From: Marinilabiliaceae bacterium
GTDB lineage: Bacteria; Bacteroidota; Bacteroidia; Bacteroidales; Marinilabiliaceae
Assembly: GCA_021443545.1 (NCBI GenBank)
Contig: JABUTU010000045.1
Location: 1-64,000 of the forward strand
Direction of reading: 5' to 3'
Length of the DNA stretch: 64,000 nucleotides
Shown: one piece after another, positions 8,503 to 17,825 of the stretch
Layout of the letters: the number at the start of each line of letters is the position of its first letter
Numbering within the stretch: position 1 is the first letter of the stretch
Translations under genes and position numbers: made by a program
Notes under the pieces: model-generated
Seen by the model: only the letters and a program-made list of their open reading frames with translations
What the model was told of the DNA's origin: nothing
Databases searched by the model: none

Positions 8503-10469
8503 ATAAAGAAGAAGTAAAATCGGACGAACGATACCTCAACCTACTTGCAGATAAATTTCCTACAATAGCTGAGGCTGCTACCGAAATCATAAACCTTGAG
8601 GCGATTCTTAACCTCCCTAAGGGTACAGAACATCTGCTCAGCGATTTGCACGGTGAGAACTCAGCATTTCAGCATGTGCTGAACAATGCTTCGGGTGTAA
8701 TTAGACGTAAAGTCGACGACATTTTTGGAATGAACCTCCGCGAAGCCGACAAAAACGAATTATGCTCTCTGATATACTACCCTGAAGAGAAGTTGAAGCT
8801 CATCAACGAGACTGAGGCGGACTTGAACGACTGGTATCGGATTACTCTCCACAGAGTTGTCGAGATAGCTCGTGAAGTATCCTCCAAGTATACTCGTTCG
8901 AAGGTCCGTCGTTTTCTTCCCAAAGACTTTGCATATATCATAGAAGAGCTGTTGCACGAACAACCAAGCGAGCCGAACAAACAGGAGTATTACGCTGGCA
9001 TTATACGCTCAATTATAGAGACTCGTCGCTCTGAGGAGTTTATCAAGGCGATATGCCAACTGATACATCATCTTGTTATTGACTCACTCCACATCATAGG
9101 CGACGTATACGACAGAGGCCCTGGTGCTTGCGCTATTATGGATACACTTTGCAACTACCACGACTTCGACATCCAGTGGGGAAATCACGACATATCATGG
9201 ATGGGTGCAGCAGCTGGCAATCTCGCGTTGATAGCAAATGTCGTCAGGATTTCCATACGTTATATGAATGTAGAGACCCTCGAAGAGGGCTACTCAATAA
9301 ACCTGCTACCATTAGCTACTTTCGCAATCGACACTTACGGAGATGACCCGTGCGAACATTTCCAGGTCCGCGAGTTTGAGAATAACAGCAGAATGGAGCA
9401 ATCGATGCAGATGATGGCAAAGATGCATAAAGCCATCAGCATCATACAATTCAAACTTGAAGGGCAGATTATAAAACGTCATCCTGAATACGTCATGGAG
9501 GATAGACGACTGTTACACCTCATCGATTACGAACGTGGTGTCATCACCATCGCTGGCAAGGAATACCCGTTAGTTGATACTAAGTTTCCAACGGTTGACC
9601 CTGCCCACCCTTACAGCTTGAGCAATGAAGAGCGGAAACTCATGGAACAACTCTTCCACTCTTTCACTTGCTCAGAACGACTCCAAAAGCACCTGCGTTG
9701 CCTGTATCAGCATGGCAGTCTTTTCCTTAAACGCAACAATAATCTTCTTTATCACGCCGCCATACCTCTTAACGACGATGGCACATTCCGTCGCGTAAAA
9801 ATAGACGACGAAGAGTATAGCGGTCGACAATTGCTGGAGCGCATTGACAGAATTATTCGCGATGCATACTTCGCCGATGCTGGAAGCGAGACTCGGCAGA
9901 GAGCACTCGACTACATGTGGTACCTATGGTGTGGTCCAGACTCTCCTCTATACAACAAGGACAAGATGACAACCTTTGAGAGGTATTTCACAAAAGACGA
10001 GGAGCTATTCAAGGAGAAGAAGGGCGCATACTACGAATTGTGCAACAACGAAGAGACTTGCGACTATATCCTTCAGGAATTTGGATTAGACCCCGCTAAT
10101 TCCCGCATTGTCAATGGGCACATTCCCGTGCGGACAACACGCGGAGAGAGTCCTCTGAGAGCTAACGGCAAACGCCTTGTCATAGATGGAGGTTTCTCTA
10201 AACCATACCATAAGACAACTGGCATAGCTGGCTATACGCTGATATACAATAGTCACGGACTACACCTTGTTCAACACGAGGCGTTTGAAAGCAAAGAGAA
10301 AGCTGTCGCTGAAGGATCTGATATTCATAGTCGCACTCAGCTTGTTGACTTCAAGACACGACGTATGTTGGTTAGAGATACCGACCGAGGGAAAGAGCTT
10401 GCTGAGCAAGTGGCAAATCTACAGAAACTACTCTTTGCCTATCGCAACGGTATAATCAAAGAGCGTTGA
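8499..10469 (+). CDS. fbp: Fructose-1,6-bisphosphatase, class III
   Basis: This 656-residue protein is typical of the large Firmicutes/Bacteroidota class III FBPases, which belong to the metallophosphatase superfamily and convert fructose-1,6-bisphosphate to fructose-6-phosphate in gluconeogenesis. Metal-site motifs are 'LLSDLHGENSAF' (GDxHG-like), 'IGDVYDRGPGA' (GDxxDRG) and 'WGNHDISWMGA' (GNHD), with a later 'VNGHIPV'. Its start overlaps the NUDIX stop by 4 bp. Its last 14 bp overlap the convergent end of the DUF5686-like gene on the other strand. Confidence 0.96.
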   Translation: MNKEEVKSDERYLNLLADKFPTIAEAATEIINLEAILNLPKGTEHLLSDLHGENSAFQHVLNNASGVIRRKVDDIFGMNLREADKNELCSLIYYPEEKLKLINETEADLNDWYRITLHRVVEIAREVSSKYTRSKVRRFLPKDFAYIIEELLHEQPSEPNKQEYYAGIIRSIIETRRSEEFIKAICQLIHHLVIDSLHIIGDVYDRGPGACAIMDTLCNYHDFDIQWGNHDISWMGAAAGNLALIANVVRISIRYMNVETLEEGYSINLLPLATFAIDTYGDDPCEHFQVREFENNSRMEQSMQMMAKMHKAISIIQFKLEGQIIKRHPEYVMEDRRLLHLIDYERGVITIAGKEYPLVDTKFPTVDPAHPYSLSNEERKLMEQLFHSFTCSERLQKHLRCLYQHGSLFLKRNNNLLYHAAIPLNDDGTFRRVKIDDEEYSGRQLLERIDRIIRDAYFADAGSETRQRALDYMWYLWCGPDSPLYNKDKMTTFERYFTKDEELFKEKKGAYYELCNNEETCDYILQEFGLDPANSRIVNGHIPVRTTRGESPLRANGKRLVIDGGFSKPYHKTTGIAGYTLIYNSHGLHLVQHEAFESKEKAVAEGSDIHSRTQLVDFKTRRMLVRDTDRGKELAEQVANLQKLLFAYRNGIIKER

Positions 10470-11739
10470 GTCGCATATTCATACGAAAGGAAAGGCCGTC
10501 AAATCGACTTCCACAGAACGAGCCTAACAGACCTACACGAAAGATTTTAAGGATATTATTATAGCCATATCCTACTTGAGTGTAGGTTTTTCCTTGCTGG
10601 TGAAGCAATAAACGCCGTATGTATAACTCCTCTCCTGCCTCGTGCAGATTATTCAATGCCGGTATCAAGCGCAATACCATTCGAGGCAACATCATTCTAA
10701 AATCCAAATCCGCATATAAGTCATTTGTAGACATCACATACTGACCATAATCAACAAAGCCATTAAATCCGAATCCTACTCCCGACACCTCAGGACAGAA
10801 TAGCCTTTTACTGCCAAGAAAATGTTGCCACTCATGGAAAGTAAGTTCGCCACTTCTTCCAAAAAAGTGCCCACATCGCACCCTCCAATATATTCTGCCA
10901 AAATCATTCCATTGTACATCTTGCTCCGCCGACAGCTTCAAGTGAAGAGTCGCATCATTAAAAACATACTTAGTTCCGACTGAAAACTTTGGAGAGTTGG
11001 GAGAAGAATTTGGCGACAATGAAAAAGAAGCCTGCCCCACTACTGCATCGTCCAATCGTCTCAAATGAACATCCTCCACATAGTAATTCTCAGGCACGTT
11101 ATCCTTGAAACTTCTATCTCCCCATATGAAAAGCATGTCGAAATCAACCTCATTCCTCACTGGACGTAGCTTATAGTATTCGGCAGAAATACTCCACTGT
11201 ATATGCGGAGATGACATATTCATGTTGGCAAACTGCTTAGAGTCGAACGAATAGGTCAGAGCCCCCATCCACTTATCAACAAGCGTTTTCTCATTCTTAT
11301 GTACGGCAAGACAATACCACGTATTGCGAAACCATTTGGACGACTCATTCATCTCTCGCTTCCAATCGACCAGCTCCCTATTTACGTCCAATCGAAATGA
11401 GCTACGACTGACTCTTTTCTCAATCCATACCGCTGGCTCGAAAGCTCTCTTAGAAAATGCATACTGCAGTCGGATTCCTATCTGCGTCCTTTTGCAAGAG
11501 TCTTTTCGGAAATGAAAGAGAGCCGTCTGCTTCAAGTCAAATCCATTAACAGGATGAAATCTGAAAGCCTCTTTCTCAAATAGTACATATTCAAAATAAA
11601 CCCCCTCCGACAATTCAATAGAATCAGAATAGTACAGAAAGTATCTCTTGATGGAGTCTATTCCTATTCCCATACAAGCAACTTGCTCCACAAAGAGCAA
11701 TAGTATGATAATGCATATTGAACGACCGTTGGTCTTCAT
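10456..11739 (-). CDS. Outer-membrane beta-barrel protein resembling the C-terminal half of DUF5686
   Basis: The 427-residue protein has an N-terminal signal peptide ('SICIIILLLFVEQVACM') followed by many amphipathic strands with alternating aromatic residues, the pattern of an outer-membrane barrel. The C-terminal third ('FHEWQHFLGSKRLF', 'YVMSTNDLYADLDFRM', 'FRVGLLGSF') resembles the end of DUF5686 proteins as I recall them. The N-terminal carboxypeptidase-regulatory-like part of full-length DUF5686 proteins (about 800 residues) is missing. It is the last gene of the mpl–DUF4286–ruvC–queA run, 9 bp after queA. The family assignment is by eye and needs a profile search; barrel prediction is firmer. 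Confidence 0.6.
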   Translation of the reverse strand: MKTNGRSICIIILLLFVEQVACMGIGIDSIKRYFLYYSDSIELSEGVYFEYVLFEKEAFRFHPVNGFDLKQTALFHFRKDSCKRTQIGIRLQYAFSKRAFEPAVWIEKRVSRSSFRLDVNRELVDWKREMNESSKWFRNTWYCLAVHKNEKTLVDKWMGALTYSFDSKQFANMNMSSPHIQWSISAEYYKLRPVRNEVDFDMLFIWGDRSFKDNVPENYYVEDVHLRRLDDAVVGQASFSLSPNSSPNSPKFSVGTKYVFNDATLHLKLSAEQDVQWNDFGRIYWRVRCGHFFGRSGELTFHEWQHFLGSKRLFCPEVSGVGFGFNGFVDYGQYVMSTNDLYADLDFRMMLPRMVLRLIPALNNLHEAGEELYIRRLLLHQQGKTYTQVGYGYNNILKIFRVGLLGSFCGSRFDGLSFRMNMRLNAL

Positions 11740-11748
11740 TTAAAAGCG

Positions 11749-12948
11749 TTAACTTTTCATTAAAAGTGACGAGTCTCCATAGCTCAAAAAACGAAAGTCA
11801 TGAGACAAAGCATAATCATATATGTCACGCCATCTATCTCCGACTACAGCAGAGATAAGTAAAAGAAGTGTAGAACCTGGCTGGTGGAAATTTGTTATAA
11901 GTCCATCTATTACCCTGAGAGAGTAACCTGGTACTATCATTATCTGCGTTGCACTCTGAAAATGATCCTTATTGTGCTCATCCATATATTGAAGCAAAGC
12001 ACTGAAGGCCTCTTGTCGACTATAGGTCTTTGGCAGATTATATGCATCCCATTGCCCCAATTGCTCCAAATCAGCATTTCTGTCGGTGAGATATTTCACT
12101 CCCAACCAATAGAGACTCTCCAATGTCCTCACTGATGTAGTACCCACAGCTACGATATCTCTTTCATGATCACAAATCGATTTGATAGCATTTCGTGTTA
12201 CAAAAAAATGCTCCGAGTGCATGACATGGTCATGATAGTCGCTGACCTTAATCGGTTTGAAAGTACCAGCTCCGACATGAAGTGTTAGATTTACCAATTG
12301 ATGACCTGCATCCCGCAATTGCTTCAAGACCTCATCGGTGAAATGCAACCCCGCTGTAGGAGCAGCCACCGACCCCTTATACTCTGAATATACAGTCTGA
12401 TAACGTTGGTTGTCAATCTCCTCAGTCTCCCTATTGAGATAGGGAGGTATGGGAGTCACACCTGCTCGTTCTATGACATCAGCGAAGGTCAGTGTTGGAT
12501 CATCCCATACAAATCGTATTATACTTGTATTATCCTGCGACTCTATTCTATACGCATGCAATAATATTCCACCATCCTGATTCAACGAACATGTAATATC
12601 GCCACCCTTCCACTTCTTGCTATTACCGACTATACACTTCCATGTCGTTTCATGTGTCATCGTAAAGGCCTGCTGTACATCAGAAGGCACGACTGGCTCG
12701 AGACAAAAGACCTCTATGTTAGCTCCCGTAGACTTGTGCATACTCAGACGAGCCCTGATGACCTTTGTGTTATTAAAAACCAACATAGCATCTGCAGGCA
12801 AGTAATCTCCTACTCGTCGAAACAGACTCTCCTCAATTCGTCCGCCCCTATACACAAGGAATTTACTGGCATCACGCTCAGCGAGTGGATACTTGGCTAT
12901 TCTATCATCAGGCAAGTCGTAAATCAACTTATTTGATTCCTCTATCAT
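11749..12948 (-). CDS. queA: S-adenosylmethionine:tRNA ribosyltransferase-isomerase
   Basis: This 399-residue protein transfers and isomerises the ribosyl moiety of SAM onto 7-aminomethyl-7-deazaguanine in tRNA, forming epoxyqueuosine. Diagnostic segments are 'YDLPDDRIAKYPLAERD', 'VFNNTKVIRARL', 'QTVYSEYKGSVAAPTAGLHF' and 'NFHQPGSTLLLL'. The protein is longer than the ~350-residue enterobacterial form because of an insertion around residues 85-150, common in Bacteroidota. It is 9 bp from ruvC and 9 bp from the downstream barrel gene. Confidence 0.96.
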   Translation of the reverse strand: MIEESNKLIYDLPDDRIAKYPLAERDASKFLVYRGGRIEESLFRRVGDYLPADAMLVFNNTKVIRARLSMHKSTGANIEVFCLEPVVPSDVQQAFTMTHETTWKCIVGNSKKWKGGDITCSLNQDGGILLHAYRIESQDNTSIIRFVWDDPTLTFADVIERAGVTPIPPYLNRETEEIDNQRYQTVYSEYKGSVAAPTAGLHFTDEVLKQLRDAGHQLVNLTLHVGAGTFKPIKVSDYHDHVMHSEHFFVTRNAIKSICDHERDIVAVGTTSVRTLESLYWLGVKYLTDRNADLEQLGQWDAYNLPKTYSRQEAFSALLQYMDEHNKDHFQSATQIMIVPGYSLRVIDGLITNFHQPGSTLLLLISAVVGDRWRDIYDYALSHDFRFLSYGDSSLLMKS

Positions 12949-12957
12949 AACTTTAAC

Positions 12958-13521
12958 TTATTTCTTCACTCTGTTGGGATTGCGCTCCGCAAACTCCTTC
13001 CATGACCTAACAGGGCCTCCTATTCTTCCTGATTTGGGCGAACCTAAAGGACTACGCAGCTGGATGAAGTGGCAATATGCAGCCGCAAGAGCATCCGTCG
13101 CATCCAACTTCTCGGGCATCTCTTTTATATCCAGCATCCTCCTTAACATATCAGCCACCTGCTCCTTTGATGCTGCCCCGGAACCTGTTATCGCTTGTTT
13201 TATTCGCAAAGGAGCATACTCCGTGACTGGCACATCATGAACACCTGCCGATGCTATACAGACTCCTTGCGCTCTACCCAGTTTCAGCATGCTCTGAATA
13301 TTCTTACCAAAAAAGGGCGACTCAATTGACATCTCTTGAGGCTTATACTCTTCCAATATAGAATTAACACGCTGAAGAATCGTTTTGAGTTTCACATACG
13401 CATCTGTGTATTTTGCGAGGTCCACTATGCCCATAACAACTAACTTGGCTTTGTTCCCCTCCGTGTCAATAAGAGCCCATCCCAAAAAATTGGTACCAGG
13501 GTCTATGCCTAAAATTCTCAT
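12958..13521 (-). CDS. ruvC: Holliday junction resolvase RuvC
   Basis: This 187-residue RNase H-fold endonuclease cleaves Holliday junctions made by RuvAB. Acidic catalytic residues sit in 'RILGIDPGTNFLGWA' (Asp 7), 'SIESPFFGKN' (Glu) and 'KLDATDALAAAYCH' (two Asp). A basic C-terminal tail ('SGRIGGPVRSWKEF') extends beyond the minimal domain. The start overlaps the DUF4286 stop by ATGA (13518-13521). Length and motif order are normal. Confidence 0.96.
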   Translation of the reverse strand: MRILGIDPGTNFLGWALIDTEGNKAKLVVMGIVDLAKYTDAYVKLKTILQRVNSILEEYKPQEMSIESPFFGKNIQSMLKLGRAQGVCIASAGVHDVPVTEYAPLRIKQAITGSGAASKEQVADMLRRMLDIKEMPEKLDATDALAAAYCHFIQLRSPLGSPKSGRIGGPVRSWKEFAERNPNRVKK

Positions 13522-13847
13522 AGTTTTTCAGACTTAATCTCTACACCCTTCATAAGTGTAGAGAATTGTAGAACACCCGTCCCCATCCGCTTCGAAAACT
13601 TTGAGAAGAGAGTCTCTGATGCATCCTGCAACGCCTTGAGGTCCGACAAAGAGCTAACCTGCCACTGACAAGAATAGGTCGCACATGGCTCGTCAGATGG
13701 AGACGGTGCGTCATAAATTTTGTAGAGCTCAACTCGCGAATCCGCTACTTGACTACTCAATGTAGGAATATAGAGACCCTCCATCCAATCGGACCACCAG
13801 TCAGTCTCCTTAATACTAACAATAAATGTTGTGTTGAACAGATACAT
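13518..13847 (-). CDS. DUF4286 family protein
   Basis: This 109-residue soluble protein starts 'MYLFNTTFIVSIKETDWW' and has a ferredoxin-like strand–helix alternation. It matches the DUF4286 family, which in Bacteroidota regularly sits next to ruvC. No catalytic residues are evident and its role is unknown. It is translationally coupled to ruvC (4-bp overlap) and lies 8 bp downstream of mpl. Confidence 0.8.
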   Translation of the reverse strand: MYLFNTTFIVSIKETDWWSDWMEGLYIPTLSSQVADSRVELYKIYDAPSPSDEPCATYSCQWQVSSLSDLKALQDASETLFSKFSKRMGTGVLQFSTLMKGVEIKSEKL

Positions 13848-13855
13848 ATCTGATA

Positions 13856-15229
13856 CTATTTATTGATGACCTCCGTTGCCAATTTCTTTATATCGACACC
13901 ATTGAGATTGCCAGACGTCATTATGAGCAAAACAGAATTATCATAAGAATTTGCCTTTATAGCCTCTACGAGCTTTGATGACTCTGTAAATACATCCATA
14001 TCTGGGTGAGCAAATGCCACTGCAACATCATGTGGGGAGAACATCTCCATACGCTTATGCTCAACCACTTCTGGATTAAAGAATACATACGCCTTGTCAG
14101 CTGCATCCATTGTTCCCTTGTAATGCGAGAGAAAATTTTTCTGCAGACTGCTGAAGGTATGCAGTTCCATGATAGCTACTATCTTTCTGCTGGGATATCG
14201 CTCACGAACAGCTTTTGTTGTTGCCTCCAATTTGGATGGAGAGTGAGCAAAATCCAGGTATGCCGATGCCTTTTCATTGGAGTTTATCAACTGTAAACGC
14301 TTTGCTGCTCCCGTAAAAGTCTTCATAGAGTTCATAAAGGTATCGTTGGAGACACCAACCCTCTCACACGCCAACATAGCAGCTTGCATATTCTGCATAT
14401 TATGACGTCCGAAGACTCCTACTTCATAACGATTATCTCCCAGTATGACTATATTTCTATCCCCAATAGTTTCATTATGCAAGCCTTTATACCCTATCAC
14501 ATTGGCACAAGCCGGAGCGGAATGAGAGGCCTCCGTAGCAGCCTCATCAGTATCACAATATATTAGGCTCCCACTATGACTATCATACTCCACTATGCTC
14601 GCTGCAAATTTTCGGAACTGGTCGACATATCCCTCCCACGTTGGGAAAACATTAACATGATCCCACGCTACACCAGTGATAATTGCAACGTTTGGCTTAT
14701 AGTGTAGAAATTTAGAACGGCGGTCGAGAGTTGATGTCAGATACTCATCTCCCTCAAAGACAGCAATCTCGGCATCATGAGAGAGTCCAACCATTCTGTC
14801 GAACCCCTCCAACTGAGCACCTACCATATAATCGAACTTCAAACCTGCAAAACGTAGCGCATGCATTATCATAGCTGTCGTTGTGGTCTTACCATGACTT
14901 CCTCCAACTACCACACGGCGTTTATTTGCTGTCTGCTCGTACAGATACTCTGGAAATGAATATATCTTCAGATTCAATTCGCGCGCGCGCTCCAACTCTG
15001 GATTATCCTCCATTGCATGCATTCCCAATATGACAGCATCAAGATCCGCAGTGATTCGCTCAGCATGCCACCCTGTCTCATTTGGCAGGATACCAGCTGC
15101 CTCGAGACGCGACTTAGACGGCTCAAAAAACTCATCATCCGAACCTGTCACCATATACCCCTTATCGTGGAGCGCAAGTGCAAGATTATGCATTACACTT
15201 CCACCTACTGCAATAAAATGAACCCTCAT
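13856..15229 (-). CDS. mpl: UDP-N-acetylmuramate:tripeptide ligase-like Mur ligase (Mpl)
   Basis: This 457-residue Mur ligase has the N-terminal Rossmann motif 'HFIAVGGSVMHNLALAL', the ATP-binding loop 'VVGGSHGKTTTTAMIMHA' and the C-terminal 'SPSKLEATTKAVRERYP' segment. The short N-terminus and the GGS motif fit Mpl (murein peptide recycling: joins UMP-MurNAc to L-Ala-gamma-D-Glu-meso-DAP) rather than MurC. It heads the mpl–DUF4286–ruvC–queA–barrel gene run. Upstream lies a 156-bp gap to recJ. Confidence 0.88.
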   Translation of the reverse strand: MRVHFIAVGGSVMHNLALALHDKGYMVTGSDDEFFEPSKSRLEAAGILPNETGWHAERITADLDAVILGMHAMEDNPELERARELNLKIYSFPEYLYEQTANKRRVVVGGSHGKTTTTAMIMHALRFAGLKFDYMVGAQLEGFDRMVGLSHDAEIAVFEGDEYLTSTLDRRSKFLHYKPNVAIITGVAWDHVNVFPTWEGYVDQFRKFAASIVEYDSHSGSLIYCDTDEAATEASHSAPACANVIGYKGLHNETIGDRNIVILGDNRYEVGVFGRHNMQNMQAAMLACERVGVSNDTFMNSMKTFTGAAKRLQLINSNEKASAYLDFAHSPSKLEATTKAVRERYPSRKIVAIMELHTFSSLQKNFLSHYKGTMDAADKAYVFFNPEVVEHKRMEMFSPHDVAVAFAHPDMDVFTESSKLVEAIKANSYDNSVLLIMTSGNLNGVDIKKLATEVINK

Positions 15230-15385
15230 AGAATCTGAACTGAGTTATTACTACTTCCGCCTCTCTTGAACATCTTTCAGAAATCATGGATATGACCCAC
15301 TGACTATAATTCACCAAATGACGGCAAAGGTTTTCAAAGATTAAATATTTAAAGTCTACCGCATGAACAATGGAACACCATGCAC
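15230..15385. other. Intergenic region upstream of mpl
   Basis: This 156-bp AT-rich spacer lies between the recJ stop and mpl start, with both genes on the minus strand. No exact TAnnTTTG match to drive mpl was found on the minus strand and no terminator hairpin with a T-tract follows recJ. Promoter identity is unresolved. Confidence 0.4.
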
Positions 15386-17146
15386 TTAATCGATGTCAAT
15401 CTCCTTAATCATAAGCTGCAATGTTGTTCTACCATTGAAATGATTCTCATCAATGTTGTAACATATTTTAAATGGAGGGGCATAGACTCTTTGTTCCTGT
15501 TTTTCTTCTTTTATTCGAATACGATCATACAAAGATCCCTTCCCGAATGCAACTCCCCATATTGTATCAGAGTTTTTATTACCAATCAACTCAAGACGCA
15601 AATGAGCCATATTCTTGCCTATTTTGCAAGAATTACCGCGGTCGTATACAGGTTGTGTCTGAAATACAGGCATGGGGTTTCCTGGTCCGAAAGGCTCAAA
15701 ACAACGTAGCTGTTTCCAAAACGAAGGGGTAATATCCTGTATGTCGAGCTCTTCATCTATCTCTATCTGAGGCTCTGTTTGCTCAGGTGTTATTGTACGA
15801 GCGACATACTCCTCAAACCGACGCTTGAACTCTGGAACATTCTCCTCCTTCATTGTCAAACCAGCTGCATACATATGACCTCCGAAATTCTCAAGAAGGT
15901 CAGAGCAGGAATCAATAGCACTATACAAATCATAACCCTCGACAGAGCGTGCGCTGCCAGAAGCCAAACCTTGCGACATTGTGAGGACAACTGTAGGACG
16001 ATAATACTCCTCAGTCAGACGCGACGCAACAATCCCGACAATCCCCTTCATCCACTCTTTATTGAAGAGTACCGTTGTAGATTGCTTATCATAGTCTGGG
16101 TCGTTCTTAATCATTTTTATCGCCTCTTCTGTTGTCTTACGATCCAACTCCATGCGCTCCTGATTCGCTTGATCTATTCCCACGCTAATAGCTTGAACAT
16201 CCTTCTGGTCTGTTCCAACAAGGAGACTCACAGCCTCTTTTCCAGATTTCATTCTGCCAGCGGCATTGATACGCGGACCTATTTTGAAAACCACATCGCT
16301 TACGGTGATATCCTGCTGTTTGAGCTTATCGTCCAGTTTTGCGACCTTAATGATAGATCTCAAACCGACAGATGGATTAGTATTGAGTTTTTTCATTCCA
16401 TGATAAGCAAGGATTCTGTTCTCTCCCACCATCGGCACAATATCAGAGGCTATGCTGACCGCCAATATATCCAAATAATCGTATAAGGCTGTTGGGTCCC
16501 CCCCTCGCCGTTTATTAAGCGCTTGCATCAGCTTGAAACCGACGCCACACCCCGAGAGGTTTTTATCAGGATAAGGACAATCCGAACGTTTTGAATCGAC
16601 AACAGCTATAGCCGAAGGCAACTGCTCGCCCGGCGTATGATGGTCACATATTATAAAATCAACACCCTTGCTCTTGGCATAATTAATACGCTCAACTGCC
16701 TTAATACCACAATCAAGTGCTATCACCAAGGAGAAGCCGTTGTCCGCTGCATAGTCAACTCCTCTGACTGATATCCCATACCCCTCTTTATACCGTTCTG
16801 GAACATAATAATCAATTCTATCTTCTGGGATGAAACTTCGCAAGTGAGAATAGACAAGTGCTACAGCTGTTGTTCCATCAACGTCGTAATCTCCATAAAC
16901 CAAGATCTTCTCACCACCTTCTATGGCCTTCTCTATGCGCGCAACCGCCTTATCCATATCGCACATAGCAAATGGGTCATGCAACTTACTGAGGTCAGGG
17001 TTAAAAAAATCCTCAGTCTGTTCCTTTGTCTCAATGCCTCTCTGTAATAGCAGATTGGCTATTTTTTCGTGAATATTTAACTGTTCTGCAAGCTCTTTTA
17101 CCTGTGAAGTATCGGGTTGCTTTTTCAGCGTCCACTTCTTGTTCAT
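15386..17146 (-). CDS. recJ: Single-stranded-DNA-specific exonuclease RecJ
   Basis: This 586-residue DHH-superfamily nuclease degrades ssDNA 5'-3' in recombination and mismatch repair. Motifs are 'KILVYGDYDVDGTTAV' (motif I), 'VIALDCGIKA' (II), 'IICDHHTPGEQLP' (III, DHH), 'VVDSKRSDCPYP' and 'GPRINAAGRM' (DHHA1 region), with 'ENFGGHMYAAGLT' as the GGH motif. A C-terminal OB-like domain follows. It is transcribed away from hpt; the divergent region is 110 bp. Confidence 0.97.
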   Translation of the reverse strand: MNKKWTLKKQPDTSQVKELAEQLNIHEKIANLLLQRGIETKEQTEDFFNPDLSKLHDPFAMCDMDKAVARIEKAIEGGEKILVYGDYDVDGTTAVALVYSHLRSFIPEDRIDYYVPERYKEGYGISVRGVDYAADNGFSLVIALDCGIKAVERINYAKSKGVDFIICDHHTPGEQLPSAIAVVDSKRSDCPYPDKNLSGCGVGFKLMQALNKRRGGDPTALYDYLDILAVSIASDIVPMVGENRILAYHGMKKLNTNPSVGLRSIIKVAKLDDKLKQQDITVSDVVFKIGPRINAAGRMKSGKEAVSLLVGTDQKDVQAISVGIDQANQERMELDRKTTEEAIKMIKNDPDYDKQSTTVLFNKEWMKGIVGIVASRLTEEYYRPTVVLTMSQGLASGSARSVEGYDLYSAIDSCSDLLENFGGHMYAAGLTMKEENVPEFKRRFEEYVARTITPEQTEPQIEIDEELDIQDITPSFWKQLRCFEPFGPGNPMPVFQTQPVYDRGNSCKIGKNMAHLRLELIGNKNSDTIWGVAFGKGSLYDRIRIKEEKQEQRVYAPPFKICYNIDENHFNGRTTLQLMIKEIDID

Positions 17147-17199
17147 GAATTATACTTTTCTTCTGGTTGCAATATTAACTCTTTTTCGTCAATTTTTTA

Positions 17200-17207
17200 T
17201 AGCTTTG
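17200..17207 (+). promoter_or_regulatory. Candidate -7 box for hpt
   Basis: TAGCTTTG matches TAnnTTTG about 50 bp upstream of the hpt ATG. No TTG at the ideal upstream distance, so only the -7 element is claimed. Confidence 0.45.
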
Positions 17208-17256
17208 CAACCAAATATTTTAAGAAGCGTAGAAGTTTTCAAACATAACAAACATC

Positions 17257-17793
17257 ATGACTCGTGTTAAGATACTGGACAAGGAGTTCGAAACATCAAT
17301 CTCAGAAGCAACTATACTCGAGAGCATTAATGAGGTAGCTAAGAGGGTTAACCACGACCTAAAAGATGAGAATCCCCTTATGTTGTGCGTTCTGAATGGA
17401 GCTTTTATGTTTGCAGCCGACTTGATGAAAGCTGTGACTATTCCATGCCAGATATCATTTGTCAAGGTAGCCTCCTACAATGGGACATCATCGACTGGCT
17501 CTGTAAAACAGCTCATCGGTCTTAATGAGGATATAAAGGGCCGTTCTATTGTTCTTGTTGAAGATATCATTGATACAGGTGTTACTATCAAAGGACTGAA
17601 AGAACAAGTCGTTGCAATGGGTGCAAAGGATGTTCGTGTGGCGACTCTCCTATTCAAACCAGAATCATGTATGAGTGGAATTAAACCAGAATACATCGGC
17701 CTCACTATACCAAATGACTTCATTGTGGGGTATGGTCTCGATTACGATGGATATGGCAGAAACTTAAGAGACATATACACGCTCGTTAAATAA
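17257..17793 (+). CDS. hpt: Hypoxanthine phosphoribosyltransferase
   Basis: This 178-residue purine-salvage enzyme transfers phosphoribosyl from PRPP to hypoxanthine or guanine. The PRPP-binding motif 'IVLVEDIIDTGVTIKGL' (two acidic residues then DTG) is intact, and 'LMLCVLNGAFMFAADL' and 'KVASYNGTSSTG' (flexible loop) are in place. It is followed after 32 bp by adk, and the two probably form one transcript ending at the hairpin after adk. Confidence 0.95.
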   Translation: MTRVKILDKEFETSISEATILESINEVAKRVNHDLKDENPLMLCVLNGAFMFAADLMKAVTIPCQISFVKVASYNGTSSTGSVKQLIGLNEDIKGRSIVLVEDIIDTGVTIKGLKEQVVAMGAKDVRVATLLFKPESCMSGIKPEYIGLTIPNDFIVGYGLDYDGYGRNLRDIYTLVK

Positions 17794-17825
17794 CGAACTA
17801 TTAATATTCACAATTTACTAATAAA

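Noticed and set aside
15779..16486. Plus-strand open frame of 235 codons inside recJ
   Set aside because: It is antisense to well-conserved DHH/DHHA1 motifs, and its translation is Cys/His/Ile-rich with no domain.
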